Shown: one piece after another, positions 14,232 through 24,438 of the stretch
How positions within the stretch are numbered: the first letter of the stretch is position 1
How the letters are laid out: each line of letters begins with the position of its first letter
Origin: Ichthyophonus hoferi
Taxonomy: Eukaryota > Opisthokonta > Ichthyosporea > Ichthyophonida > Ichthyophonidae
Assembly: GCA_002751075.1 (NCBI GenBank)
Contig: NAOQ01000055.1
Span: 72,763 to 136,762, forward strand
Reading direction: 5' to 3'
DNA: 64,000 nt
Program-made: the position numbers and the translations under genes
The notes under the pieces: generated by a model
What the model saw: only the letters and a program-made list of their open reading frames with translations
The model's database searches: none
What the model was told of the DNA's origin: nothing

Positions 14232-14826
14232 ATGTATGTATGTATATGTATATATGTATGAATGTATATATGTATGTATATGTATATATGTATGTATATA
14301 TGTATGTATGTAGGTATATATGTATGTATGTATGTATGTATTTATGTATGTGTGTGTATGTATGTATATACATGTATGTGCATGTATGTGCGTGTGTACA
14401 TATGTATGTATGTATGTATGTATGTATAAATTATATGTATGTATGATATTTATGTATGTATGTATTTATGTATGTGTACATGTATAAAAGTATGTATAGA
14501 TGTATGTATGATAGTATGTATTTATGTATCTACGTATCTATCCATGTATGATAGCATGTATGATAGTGTATATGGATATAAACATATAAATGTGTTTACA
14601 CACATGTATATATGTACCTCCAGAAAAAAGATAAATCCACACGTATCAGAACTCAGCTTCAAGACGTACTTCTTTAGTAATAATATAATTACTAAACTAA
14701 ACAAAAATGCTTTCAAGTAATAGACTCCCTAATTCTCCCTTTAGCCTACTTTTCATAAAAATATAATAAAACCACATGCATAACCCACCTCAAGGCCACG
14801 TTAACAGACTCGATTTCACTCATCAT
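1369..14826 (-). CDS. KIF21: KIF21-like kinesin, N-terminal motor and start of stalk (partial, 3' end outside window)
   Basis: Microtubule motor ATPase of the kinesin-4/KIF21 group; KIF21 proteins move along microtubules and restrain their growth. Exons, 5' to 3' on the minus strand: 14789-14826, 13326-13401, 13006-13109, 12391-12433, 11521-11587, 10735-10791, 9993-10044, 9594-9673, 9142-9214, 8596-8685, 7577-7704, 6137-6198, 4934-5021, 4295-4379, 3902-4004, 3488-3587, 2469-2633, 1369-1589. All phases agree, giving 544 codons. The motor covers about residues 8-382: P-loop GQTGSGKT at 86-93 (split by an intron after GQ), switch [10 protein letters not shown] at 243-251, switch II DLAGSE at 282-287, and the family-typical end [19 protein letters not shown] heptad-like coiled coil rich in L, E and K follows, then a Ser/Thr/Arg-rich stretch. 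The start MMSEIES directly precedes VNVALRIRP, as in other kinesins; the second ATG is equally possible. A hydrophilic insert (about residues 165-195) sits between LEDLLL and SIREDSNG. The WD40 tail expected of KIF21 is not in the window. KIF4 is the main alternative. Confidence 0.92.
2634..3487 (-). other. GC-AG intron in the kinesin gene
   Basis: The coding exon 3488-3587 ends CTACAAG and is followed by GCAAGTG, a textbook GC donor (AG|GCAAGT). The acceptor is CCTACAG at 2634-2640. Using it, the codon GGT is rebuilt and the coiled coil continues in frame. No GT donor nearby keeps the frame. Confidence 0.75.
3638..3770. repeat. ATATG pentanucleotide satellite in a kinesin intron
   Basis: Imperfect tandem ATATG/ATGAT units between two kinesin exons, with interruptions such as TTAGG and TTCTGG. 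Confidence 0.8.
5796..5985. repeat. ATACATAT-type microsatellite
   Basis: Long alternating ATACAT/ATATAT run inside the kinesin intron between 5022 and 6136. It is open in several frames on both strands and yields only Tyr/Ile/His strings, so these are not genes. Confidence 0.85.
7290..7510. repeat. 24-bp minisatellite in a kinesin intron
   Basis: Units beginning ATAATGT or ATAATGC recur at 7314, 7338, 7362, 7398, 7422, 7446 and 7470, that is every 24 bases except one step of 36. The consensus holds blocks AATTAAGTAGTAAA. Because 24 is a multiple of three, the minus strand stays open as an 8-residue repeat (NYIIxLLL-like) that runs into the real exon at 7577-7704. Confidence 0.85.
8102..8250. 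repeat. CCTAT pentanucleotide satellite in a kinesin intron
   Basis: Tandem TATCC/CCTAT units with AT-rich interruptions, between kinesin exons 7577-7704 and 8596-8685. Confidence 0.8.
8925..9135. repeat. imperfect long-unit repeat next to a kinesin exon
   Basis: Segments of the form TATATAGTATATAACA followed by TCTATTACTATA and AATACAATATAATG recur about every 85-95 bases, two full copies and a partial third, just 3' (minus sense) of the exon at 9142-9214. Confidence 0.55.
11263..11465. repeat. CTAT/ATCT tetranucleotide satellite
   Basis: Imperfect (ATCT)n with CCATTTAT variants in the intron beside kinesin exon 11521-11587. It creates a spurious Tyr/Leu/Ser-rich open frame on the plus strand. 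Confidence 0.85.
12494..12812. repeat. GATA-rich tetranucleotide satellite
   Basis: About 320 bases of AGATATA/GATAGATA units in the kinesin intron between 12434 and 13005. Three overlapping minus-strand open frames of over 100 codons (Tyr, Ile, Leu, Ser only) come from it and are not genes. Confidence 0.9.
14130..14520. repeat. GTAT tetranucleotide satellite
   Basis: Nearly 400 bases of (GTAT)n with short GTGT and ATAT interruptions, lying in the first kinesin intron (13402-14788). Long open frames on both strands here are repeat artefacts. Confidence 0.9.
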
Positions 14827-15454
14827 GCCGTTACCATAGTAGTCGTCGACCTATACCTAAGCAAACCTTTTAAATGGTTTAGTATATGACATATATCTTG
14901 TCTTGTGAAATTTCTAAATATATTATGTACTGTTTACTTATAATAAAGTGAAACTACATACTACTCTCTAGTATAGAAGATAAACGTCTTTCCGGTATAC
15001 CTTTTTTGGCTGTATTGCTGACGTGGTATTTTAGCAACATAAAACTGCAAACTATGTGTAAAATTCCACAAACATAATAGACGTAGTTATGTATTAGATC
15101 ATCTTATCGGCCACAGGGAATAAAATTAGAATTTCGCGCGCTTTCGGGTTATCCTACTATATACATCTCCTATTGGCTATCGCAATTTTTCTATCTCCAT
15201 TCATTGGAGATATCGCATAGCACCCAAAGGGCATGCGTGACATATGGGCCAATGAATTAATGGTAAGAGCCACTAAATATGATATAATTGGCTATCATAA
15301 GGACCATAGTTTTTGATAGGGCGCATGGCCATCTCATTAAACTATCCAATGTAATCCATTCCTTTTGAGTATGGAAAAGCATTTTAATATGCCCCGACCA
15401 TACTCAGTGTTTTGAATGCATAAAAAATATGTAACTCCGAGTGGTTCTCCTTAG
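14827..15454. promoter_or_regulatory. kinesin upstream region with CCAAT-like motifs and a small hairpin
   Basis: The 5' flank of the kinesin start codon. It holds ATTGGCTAT at about 15171 and 15287 and a perfect 8-bp stem (TATCTCCA / TGGAGATA, 5-base loop) at 15192-15212. An acceptor-like TATAG followed by an in-frame, stop-free lead into the ATG suggests a spliced 5' untranslated exon. Promoter function is inferred from position. Confidence 0.35.
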
Positions 15455-15917
15455 ATGCCCATAGTGCTACAACCGCTTGATGATATTTTAATCCAATATA
15501 ATAAGTTGAATACGCTAAAATTTGAGAATCCTTTCGGGTGTCTTTGCTTTTATCTTGCTGATCACCTTTATTAAGTCTTGCAGTCTTTATTTAATATTAG
15601 CTATGCTGGATATTATCTGCCATCCTTGGATCTTACTACCCAAAGATATAGTACATGTTGTATCTTGCGATCATCTCCCATCTCTCTATACCTACGAAGC
15701 TCTGGATCACTTTCTGAATACACTTTCATATGCTTACGTATATATAGATATATTGGTTTTCATTTTAAATGAGTATAAGAAGCCTGCCAAGACTGACTTC
15801 ACATATTGTCGAGTTCGGTACATTATTGTCAAAAAAAAATTACTCTTCATTCATTCTAGACCTTCGTGCATTGTAGTTTTATTTGCATCTACTGTGTACA
15901 TTTACATTACCACATAA
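15455..15917 (+). other. coding-like stretch, unrecognised
   Basis: An ATG at 15455 opens 39 codons (begins MPIVLQPLDD, ends LADHLY, stop at 15572-15574). It overlaps a second open frame of 131 codons beginning at 15522 that runs to 15917. Composition of the first is protein-like, but I recognise no family and see no convincing splice sites joining the two. Chance open frames remain likely. Confidence 0.2.
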
Positions 15918-16462
15918 GTTTTTGTTGATAGTTTATGATTGGATACGCTTATATATATATATTACAAATGTATGCTTTCTGTATTGAAATATGGTTTGAT
16001 AAATACACAGCACGGGCTAGATACTTCGTTCTTTTTCGGTTTTAAGTATTTATTACTGGCTGGTTTCAAGAAGAAATAGAGGGATTGGGTAGCAATAAAT
16101 TCGGCAATTAAACTGCTGATAAACAACTAGTCTGCAATTGAGTGTGTTTAAAAACATACTTTGATATGGCAGCGAATCTGTATATATCAATTTAATCTCG
16201 GTTAAACTGTTGTTACCTGGTCATTGGTTATCACATTATCTTAAGAGTCAATATATATGTGGTATTTTTTCTCATAATTGGGCCTTTTTATTACCTTCCC
16301 AACCCCACAAGTAATACTAATAATAGTGTTCATTGGCACTCGTTCATATAACTAAGTGTATAGTAAAGTTTTTAAATATTTCTTTTTCATTTTTCAAATA
16401 AAATCTTATATGTCCTCTAATTGGTAAGTTTAGATTACGCTAACTATTTATTCAGATTACAT

Positions 16463-16618
16463 ATGCAAACACCAAAGTCAACGAGATTAAAGAAAAACGA
16501 AGAGAGAACAAAAAAGCACGGAATATGGTTTACATCTGACTCTAAAATAAGTGCAAGACAAAAAATTGACAACGTCTTTGACGAATTCGAGAACTCAGAC
16601 AAATTGATGTCAGATTAA
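16463..16618 (+). CDS. possible small basic/acidic protein of 51 residues, unrecognised
   Basis: ATG at 16463 opens a 51-codon frame beginning MQTPKSTRLKKNEERTKK and ending in an acidic tail (VFDEFENSD, stop at 16616-16618). Composition is charged and unlike the AT-rich background frames. Just upstream, 16424-16455 reads as a 32-base candidate intron (GTAAGT, CTAAC branch-like site, TTCAG), far shorter than any confirmed intron here; the frame is open without splicing too. It could be a small gene or the last exon of a larger one. Confidence 0.3.
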   Translation: MQTPKSTRLKKNEERTKKHGIWFTSDSKISARQKIDNVFDEFENSDKLMSD

Positions 16619-16843
16619 AGTTATCTTTCTGCTACCTATAGAAATTTTGTGTTCATTAGCTTATAGTCTGAGCCTAACAGTATCAGCATGACCTCCAATA
16701 AATATTATAACTCTTTCCAAAACAAAATAAAGAACCAAATTGGAATTTGGTTAGTTGGACAATTCTTGCTCCAGATAACAAATAAAATATACGACTAAAC
16801 CATTTCTCTACCAATTCCATGAGGAAAATACTGTTAGCTAAAA

Positions 16844-16947
16844 TTATTTAGAATTATCAAAAATCCCTGTCAGCTCGTCTCCATGCATAGGCTTCTCTTC
16901 CAAATAACTAGGGGAAGATGGTCCCTCAAGGATCATTCCAGACGCAC
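16844..16947 (-). CDS. possible terminal exon of a minus-strand gene, unrecognised
   Basis: After an acceptor TTTCAG the minus strand reads 34 sense-rich codons (ASGMILEGPSSPSYLEEKP, then an acidic end) and stops with TAA at 16844-16846. Residue use is protein-like. No family is recognised and the upstream exon is not identified; see the neighbouring coding-like stretches to 18466. Confidence 0.3.
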
Positions 16948-17149
16948 CTGAAACATACCTATTATTGACCCTATCGGTCCCTGCCAGCTTCTGTAATATG
17001 TTTCCTCTCTACTTGTCTGTAAAAAGCTATACATTGCAAGACATGTCCCCATATTTTGTCATTTTATTTCATCATTAACATAATTGGTTTTCTTAGTCTT
17101 AATATTTTTAGCAAATTGCAATGTTCATTTAATTTAACTATTTAATATG

Positions 17150-18466
17150 TCATTGACGTTTTGAGGAAGATAGTCGTTGCTCCCGATAATCATAAGTAGG
17201 AAGATCTTTTGGGTCTCCTACTACCTCCAATTTGAAAGCAATCCTTACCTGATCCATGGAGTTTGGAATGCAGAGGAATAGCCTATGGCAAGTGATATCA
17301 ACCTCCTTACTGCCTTGGGCATAATGTTGAGCCGAGTTTTTAACTCCAAGAATATTGTCTTACGATTGTTGGCCAATCCATTTATAATCTTGTTATGATT
17401 CACTTCTCTCAACGCGACTAAGATGGCCATTTGGGAAGTCTCATAATCTGGGCTAGAGTTCTAAGGAACCTTCAACAAGAACCCATTTTAGATGATTGCA
17501 GGATTGAAGCCCTGGTACACGAACCAGGCCTTCAAAACTGTAGCTTTGACCTGGAATTCGGTCCCATTCAGGTCAATTGGGAATTTCCCTATTCCCGTTA
17601 AGGATGTGATAGGTATTATCCAATTCACTTTTCAGTTTTAAATTGTTTCGTATTTAAATATTGTATTGGACATAAACATAACACCTGGTATACCATATTT
17701 TATTTGATTTATTGGATTGATATCTAACGTAGTGTGAAATGGTTCGTGTTCCAAATATAACAACAAGCAAGTTACGTCACAAATTATGTAAGTATGTTTA
17801 TATATAACAAGGGAATAAGATCAATTCATCCTGGTTTGTCTATATGATTCTGTGGAATGCACCATAGCCTGCCCTTGGGATCGGCTCTTGAGCATAGTAA
17901 CTTACTCCCATGGGATTTCTTCATGCGATCTAGGAAAAAAGAATTATTCTGGACCAACAATTCATTGGTACTATATATAGCTCCGTTAAAAAACACTAAC
18001 TTTAACAGTGTTTGCGACAACCGCATTCTTAATTGTAAGATTAAACACGCGCAAAATATACATATATATACACAAATATAATTTACAAATACAAATAGTT
18101 TCCTAGTGTTCTATATCGATTAAATTACTGATAATAAAAACAGATCTGCAGTAATGCTATAATATTTTAACAATATAAACTAGGCTAACCGGCTGAGGGA
18201 TGACCTACTATTTGATAAGACAGAGAGAGGAATGTGTATCTTCCTAAACATTGAAATGAACACAAGTCACATAAGACACAGTAACGTTACGTTAAGTTAA
18301 GTTATGACGTGCTTGAGTCTCACTTAGTATGGTATAATTAATTGGGATTTACTATTTCAGCCCGAATATGTATGCTAACGTACGTAAAACCCCGGCGCAT
18401 GCTTTTAGTCATCTTGTCAATTTTATGGTATCCCATCAGATCGGATATAGTTGGTCTCATAGCCAT
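17150..18466 (-). other. cluster of minus-strand coding-like stretches, unrecognised
   Basis: Four minus-strand stretches look coding: 17150-17360 (contains VVGDPKDLPTYDYREQRL and ends at a stop), an overlapping frame at 17245-17430 closed by a strong donor-like AGGTAAGG, 17826-17985 (contains RADPKGRLWCIPQNHIDKPG) and 18338-18466 (begins MAMRPTISDLMGYHKID). They do not assemble into one clean model and frames overlap. Either a spliced gene with exons I cannot place, or a decayed gene or element. I recognise no family. Confidence 0.25.
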
Positions 18467-18529
18467 ATCCTATTTCTTTAATATCACGCAAGTAATGTTA
18501 CCCAATGCTCACCTCGATTGCTAATTGTC

Positions 18530-19553
18530 TGAAAACATAAATTTAAGTCAAGGAATGGAATATGTTTGGTAGGTTGAAAGTTTCTCTGCCGCTCACTATA
18601 TCAACTTCATCTTACAAGCCATAGTTTTTTAATTTTCTAAATATAATTTGATTAAATATTTTGCGTGCTTCTACTTCTATAGCTCAATTCCTCAGCTTGA
18701 TTTGTATATATATTAACATGCAGGCAAAGAGAAGATAAATTATTAAATTATCTACTGTAAAATTAAATAATTAATAAAATTACATCTATACCATAATCAT
18801 TTTTTCGGAGTCTCTAAACAAGTCACTTTTGTCCGATCGGCCTGCCTATTGGGTATATAAAATAAACCAAATCAATGACTGACTCTTGTGTTACAAAATG
18901 GCCCTAGCAATTAAACATTTTCTTCACAAACAAGTAGTCTTGTAGCAAAATGAGACATAATTTTGTTATTGGCTATCATATGATGCAACAAATTCAATAA
19001 CGAGTGATGATTGGCCATCTGATATGTTAATTGCCGTGCGTCGCACATGGTGATGGAGCTACCCCGATTAGCGGTATCTCCTTCAACTACGCATCCAAGT
19101 CAGTTACAGTAATAGGAATTTATCGAACATATACTAATGTTTTTGTATTTCTTACTATTCAATAAGGGGGAGAGGGTTTAGGTTTCCATGGCGCCATTTA
19201 GTGTATTGGTTTAGGCATGTGCGAGGCCCTCATATTAAACCCTTTCCTTTCTTATTAATTTATATATTTTTTCTTCATATATAATATATACTTCATACAT
19301 ATTACTTTGATAGGCGCATTATATTCTGGACGTCTACAAAGGAACCACTATCCGTGTGAAGTTTATGTTCGGACCCCGACAGTATTTTATGTATATTAAA
19401 ATTAGTTGGTTTACTTTCCGTTTTAAAAGCGCTGTGAACTTTTGAGCACATTGTTTATTATAAACCTCAAAATGCTTGCTTAAACAATTATAAATTCTAA
19501 TTCCCACTTAACGGCAACCGTCGTGTCTTCCAGTCGGTGTAAAACAAGTTATA
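18530..19553. promoter_or_regulatory. upstream region of the cyclin-like gene
   Basis: No gene seen. Holds GTTATTGGCTAT at about 18964 and GATTGGCCAT at about 19011 (CCAAT-like), then AT-rich DNA up to the start codon at 19554. Promoter role inferred from position only. Confidence 0.3.
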
Positions 19554-21510
19554 ATGGCTAGGTCAATATGTATTTCCACGGGGCCCGTTCCAGAGGTTAT
19601 GCGAGCGAGTGGTACGTGGAAAAGTGAACAATTCCCAACCACTTTTTCTATGTGGACCCAACAACTTCTTCAACGACAACGAAGGATGGTTGTGTCTGAG
19701 AACTTCGGTTCCAATGACCCTACCGAAAATTTCATTGGTAAATAATATATATTAATGCAGAGAGAAACGCACATTTTGTTTTTTGTTTTTGTTTTTGAAT
19801 TAACCTCTCCATTGCATTATACCGTTTTATTAATCTTTCTTATTTTAGAACCTTTATACCACTTACTATACTTTTTTATGTTTCACGTAATTTTTTTTTG
19901 AACGTGAACGTGTGTATTTAAATTAGGCGTTGACCTTTTGTTTTAGTATGCTTTTATGAGTAACAAATAAAACTGACAGACCCCTTTTTTTTTTTGACAG
20001 ATGTTTACATGGATGCAGTTGGGCAGCTATGGGAACAAAATGTTTTCATTGTGCCCTTCCACGTATTGCGTCGCAAGGTATTGTTTGTTGTGTCGGAGCT
20101 TAAAGTCTGTGAAACAGCCATGCTTACCTCCCTCGCGTACATGCAACGACTGCGTAGATGTTTTGACGAGAACAACATATCGGTACAGCGAATCGATGGA
20201 CGAGCATATGAGTTACTTATTGTTTGCCTTCTCGGTGCTACCAAATTTCTTTACGACATCCCCTATTCTAATGCTCAATGGGCTGAAACTTCAGGTATAA
20301 ACAAGAAATTGCTCAACCAGCTTGAGCTGGAATTACTTGAGAGTTTTAAATACAGTCTGGTTATCTGTGGCGAAGAAATAGAAGAAATTAAACGTGATCT
20401 TGAGCAAGGGTGTGCTTTCTCCTGTCGGCCACCAGAGAATACTTACTACCCTCAGCGTTTTGGATTCCCTTGTACTCCTTCGCCACCTGTTCGCACGGGC
20501 CTGTCTTCGATTACTCCGCAAGGCCCCTATTGTTATTATCCTGAGAACGTACAATCAGTTGAACAATTACCTGCAAGGCCACAGCAGTACGAGTTGTGGT
20601 CTACTGCAGGGGCAGCTCAAAAGTTGTGCAACACAAATCCTACTCTTGTAAGTCTCGTACATTACATATTATTATAAAGTGTTTTTCATGGTTGATACCG
20701 TATTTTGTTTTTTTTTTTGAGAATTTTTATTTTATTTGTGGGTGGTTATGTTATGTTATGTTATGTTATGTGTACAAGTTTAATTTTGTATATTACTTTT
20801 TCCTGTTGTAAATTGGCCCCATGTAGAATTGCAGCTGGTTTGGTTGCTGTTTTTTTTTTTTTTGAGAATTTGAGCAATGACTCATTTTCCCGCCCTACTT
20901 ACAGGACGGCGTTGCTACTAGATTAGTTTTCGACCAGTTGCCCGCCCACGATAATAACAGCCCCAACTCATTCAGTCTGTTCCAGTACCTTCCCACCCCT
21001 CCTATAAGCAATCTTTCCTTGGTTTCGTCCAGCCCACTCTCTCAGTCCAAACACCTTAAAATGAGGTCTAAAAGTCCCACGTGGAATGATGGAGCCACTA
21101 ATTACATTGAACAAGGAAAGCCACGGCTCTCCCGCTTACCACCATGTGGTACCAAAGTCAGGCATAAATCTCTACCACTGCCACCCGTAAGATCTTCGTA
21201 TGCCAACTTCCTTCCGCCACCAGCTCAGGATTGCTTGACGCACCCACAATTTTATTCGGCACTTCCTACCACTCCTGCTCCTCGAAGCTGCATTTCATGC
21301 AATTCTCAAGGCCCCTGTCTCTGCAATGCTCTTGCTAATGATGCAAGATACAACTTCCACCCATCCAATCCTGAACCTACCTATCCAGTTTATCATAATC
21401 CCAATATAATTGGTCCACCTTACCCTTATCCTACCTATCAACCAATGGGATTTTGGGGAGGAGGGATGCCCAACAATTGGTCCTCCTACTTCTCTCACAC
21501 AGCTTATTAG
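19554..21510 (+). CDS. PHO80/CNPPD1-like cyclin
   Basis: Cyclin-box protein of the PHO80-type group (in animals represented by CNPPD1); such proteins are expected to pair with a cyclin-dependent kinase, but the partner cannot be told here. Exons 19554-19737, 20001-20647 and 20905-21510 join in frame to 478 codons plus stop, with donors GTAAAT and GTAAGT and acceptors TTTGACAG and CTTACAG. The cyclin box spans about residues 62-190: AMLTSLAYMQRLRR, then ATKFLYD at 141-147 with the QWAETSG turn and the helix LNQLELELLESF, matching CNPPD1 in order and spacing. The C-terminal 250 residues are Pro-, Ser- and Tyr-rich, low complexity, with a Cys cluster (SCISCNSQGPCLCN), and probably disordered. 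A trichoplein-like or PCL cyclin is the alternative. Confidence 0.78.
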
Positions 21511-21892
21511 TTAATTTGACAGAATGATCAAATTAACGTTGGAAAAGATATTTGTATGGCTATTCCATTTTACTGATTACTAATTATAGTTAGATAGCCC
21601 TATCTACTAGTGGAATAGCAATGCAAATGTGCAATAAGTGCTTTAAAATGGCCTACTGTATACCACAATGAAGTGTGTGTTGTATTTATATATTTGGTAT
21701 ATAAAGATTTCCGCCCATCTGATACATTTACATTCAATTGCACACAGCAAAGCCATATTCTCATACGAGAGTCAAGTCTTTTTCCCATGTTGGTCAAGTT
21801 TAATCCTGTCTACTCTAAATAGTTACGTCGTTGTAAGTGTAACTTTCTCTCTGGCTCCATATAGTGGGTTTTTTTACTTGGCTCTCATCATT

Positions 21893-21898
21893 AATAAA
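21893..21898 (+). terminator. polyadenylation signal of the cyclin-like gene
   Basis: AATAAA about 380 bases after the stop codon, followed by a T-rich tract. The position fits a 3' untranslated end. Confidence 0.5.
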
Positions 21899-21910
21899 CT
21901 TTTTTTTTTT

Positions 21911-23190
21911 GATTGACTTGTTTTACCCGGTGCCTTTTTTTTTTTTGGCTTCGAATTAAATTCACTAGCTTTACAAGCGAAGCACTTGATTTGCTTGGTC
22001 TTGTAAATGATTGCATCCATGTTGTTAATGAGGCTTTTTTTTAATATGCACAGTTAATTGATGGAATTATACGTAACTGAGTTTTGAAGATCTTGATTGC
22101 ACTAGATAATTCTCTCAATATTAATCTTATGTATTTTGGGTTTAATGGACAGGTACGGTACAAAATCAAATTCCCTATTGGCCAATTTGGCTGAAATTAT
22201 TTACTATCTTGCTCATTAATTATCATGTATGCTGAAAAGTGTAAATCTGTTTACTTTTGCCGCCTAAAATGCACTCCATACATTCCTTTACGCAATTATA
22301 CTACAATTGGAATGAAAATATGATATTTTAATCTATTTCTGACCATCATATTCTATTACCTGCCAGCCTGACAATGTTTATAGATACTCAGTCAATGAAA
22401 ATACGCAATATCTTAGAATCAATTTTCTCCTTGTTTCGAAATGTACTTCTTTTTAAAAATGCTTTGGATGGACCCACTATAAATATAAAATGGGATTTTT
22501 TTAATTGTGAGGAATGTAAAACCAATAATCTAATGAAGATATATATTATTGCAGCGAATGGATAGGTAGAACAATGCCGGGTTGCAACAAGAAGTAATAT
22601 ATAAAGGTAATTAATTGGATCGATAAGAATACTTCATGTAGAGATAATGCATAATAGTGTGGCTCTGGTATTTGTTTAGGCTTAATAATACTTCCTTAAG
22701 ATATATTGACTAAAGATTGACCCCTGCACGCCATTCTGGTTATCACCCTGTCTGACAGCATACCGATTGGTGTACAAAGATAGAAAAAAAAATGCTGGCA
22801 ATCGTGATACATGGCTAATTAGCAATCATGTGTTTGGTTAAATTAGATTAATCAACTTACCAAGCCAATTAAATTTATCGCCACATACTCCCTGGGGCGC
22901 CACTGAGGCTATGAAGAATTAAGCCATATATGATAGAGAAAGAGTACATTCACTACAGAATTAACAATGATTGGATTGTTAACTAGGTTTGTTAAAATAC
23001 ATCATATTCCAGCTTACTGGTAAAAAGTATTTGGGTTACTAAGAAATAAAGCAATTAATTATATTATATGAAAAATTAATACGAATGAAAGTAGCTGCCA
23101 ACCTCCAAGCCAGGATGAAGAGACTACATGTGACTGAGAAGAGTTAATACAAAACTGCATTAGATGTGTATCGCAGGATGGCTTTGTCTT
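21911..23190. other. intergenic, nothing recognised
   Basis: AT-rich DNA with T runs and short open frames without protein-like composition. No family or RNA gene seen. Confidence 0.5.
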
Positions 23191-23912
23191 CTACAATCTC
23201 GAACAACGACATCTCAATGTTGCAGCATTTCTCAGTGTGGCTAGATCGACTCTTAGTTTTTGTGATTGGTAATTAACTTCTCTATGGGGTAATTTATACC
23301 TATCCGTGTTAAAGATTTTTATACTAATGTTTGGAGGTAGAATAACAAGTTCAATGGTCAAGAACCTTTCGCTTGAGTTAATTGAGACAATACTAAGGAG
23401 GATGCAGATAAAAAATCTTTGCATGGATAGCAATAAAATTTTAAATATAGTTACATATACAACATAGGCAAAGTAACTACATTTAGACATAATTCATTAA
23501 TACTGAGTTCTGAAATACTATATATATAATGCTTTATTTAAAAACTATACCCTAAACATGCGTGCGATAATTAATACGCAGGCCAGTACCTATATATATA
23601 TATATATATATATATAAATTCCCCATTTATGGTGGCTGATCCAATACGCATTTTATGAATATGAAACCACATGAAGGATAATTTAGCAACTAGGAGTTGG
23701 TTTGTTTTTATTTATAGTGAAAGATAGAAGGCAACACTAACTGTATAGTTTGTCAAGTATTACTACATACAATACTTATTACTAGAATCGTTATATGAAT
23801 ATATAACTGTTTTTAAAACTAAGAAGCACTAATATTATACCTTGAGTAGTAGTTGACCTGTCAATTTGACTAACCTTGCAAATTGTAGGGCAAAATTAAC
23901 GGTATTTGTATC
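23191..23912 (-). CDS. possible last two exons of a minus-strand gene, unrecognised
   Basis: Exon 23875-23912 (reads DTNTVNFALQFA, donor AG|GTTAGT) and exon 23191-23392 (acceptor after a pyrimidine tract, ends LRCRCSRL stop) share compatible phase and join to 79 sense codons. The composition is protein-like (LPHREVNYQSQKLRVDLATL). Upstream exons were not found; a 13-residue tandem repeat frame lies at 24140-24217. No family recognised, and chance splice-like sites in AT-rich DNA are a real alternative. Confidence 0.3.
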
Positions 23913-24139
23913 CTGTTTCTTATTAATTTGGCTTAGATTAAATTAATCTAAGTATACCTATAAGGTATGCTGTTCAATTACAAAGGCCTGCTTTCATTAT
24001 ACCAAAGCTAATGAAACTGCGCCAAGAAAATTTAAATATTAAAATCACTAGGACCAATTTCCACTTTTTAACTGTTATATCTAAAAAAGAAATGAAAACA
24101 AATGACTATTCGTGAAAGTTCCTGACCTGGTTTTGTGAT

Positions 24140-24217
24140 TACCCTACTTGTCCTGAGAATCATAAGAATCGCTAAAGTTACCATACTTGTCATAAAGATC
24201 ATAAGAGTCGCTAAAGT
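24140..24217. repeat. two-copy 39-bp tandem repeat
   Basis: Two copies, period 39, each TACC.TACTTGTC...GATCATAAGA.TCGCTAAAGT. On the minus strand one frame reads a 13-residue repeat with SDSYD and DKYG; it might be a coding repeat but no exon boundaries are secure. Confidence 0.7.
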
Positions 24218-24438
24218 TAACGAATTAAAGAGTTTAATGTCTATAAAAGGAATCAATCAATGAAATATTGCGCTGAGAAGCCATACATTAGTTTTAATCA
24301 CATCCAAGAAAAATATACGTCTCCTACCCAGGTAACGCCAAGAAGCCAAGATACTTAGATTTTAGTTTTTAGTAGTATACATATAACTCAGGCACGTGTA
24401 TTGTTCCACTTTTGTTTTCCGGTAGGCTGGTGATGATA

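Noticed and set aside
14005-14446. Long open frames on both strands
   Set aside because: Product of the GTAT satellite in the first kinesin intron.
17826-18010. Possible retroelement polymerase remnant (GRLWCIPQ...KPG)
   Set aside because: The similarity to BEL/Pao-type sequences is a few residues only and no other element parts or end repeats are seen.
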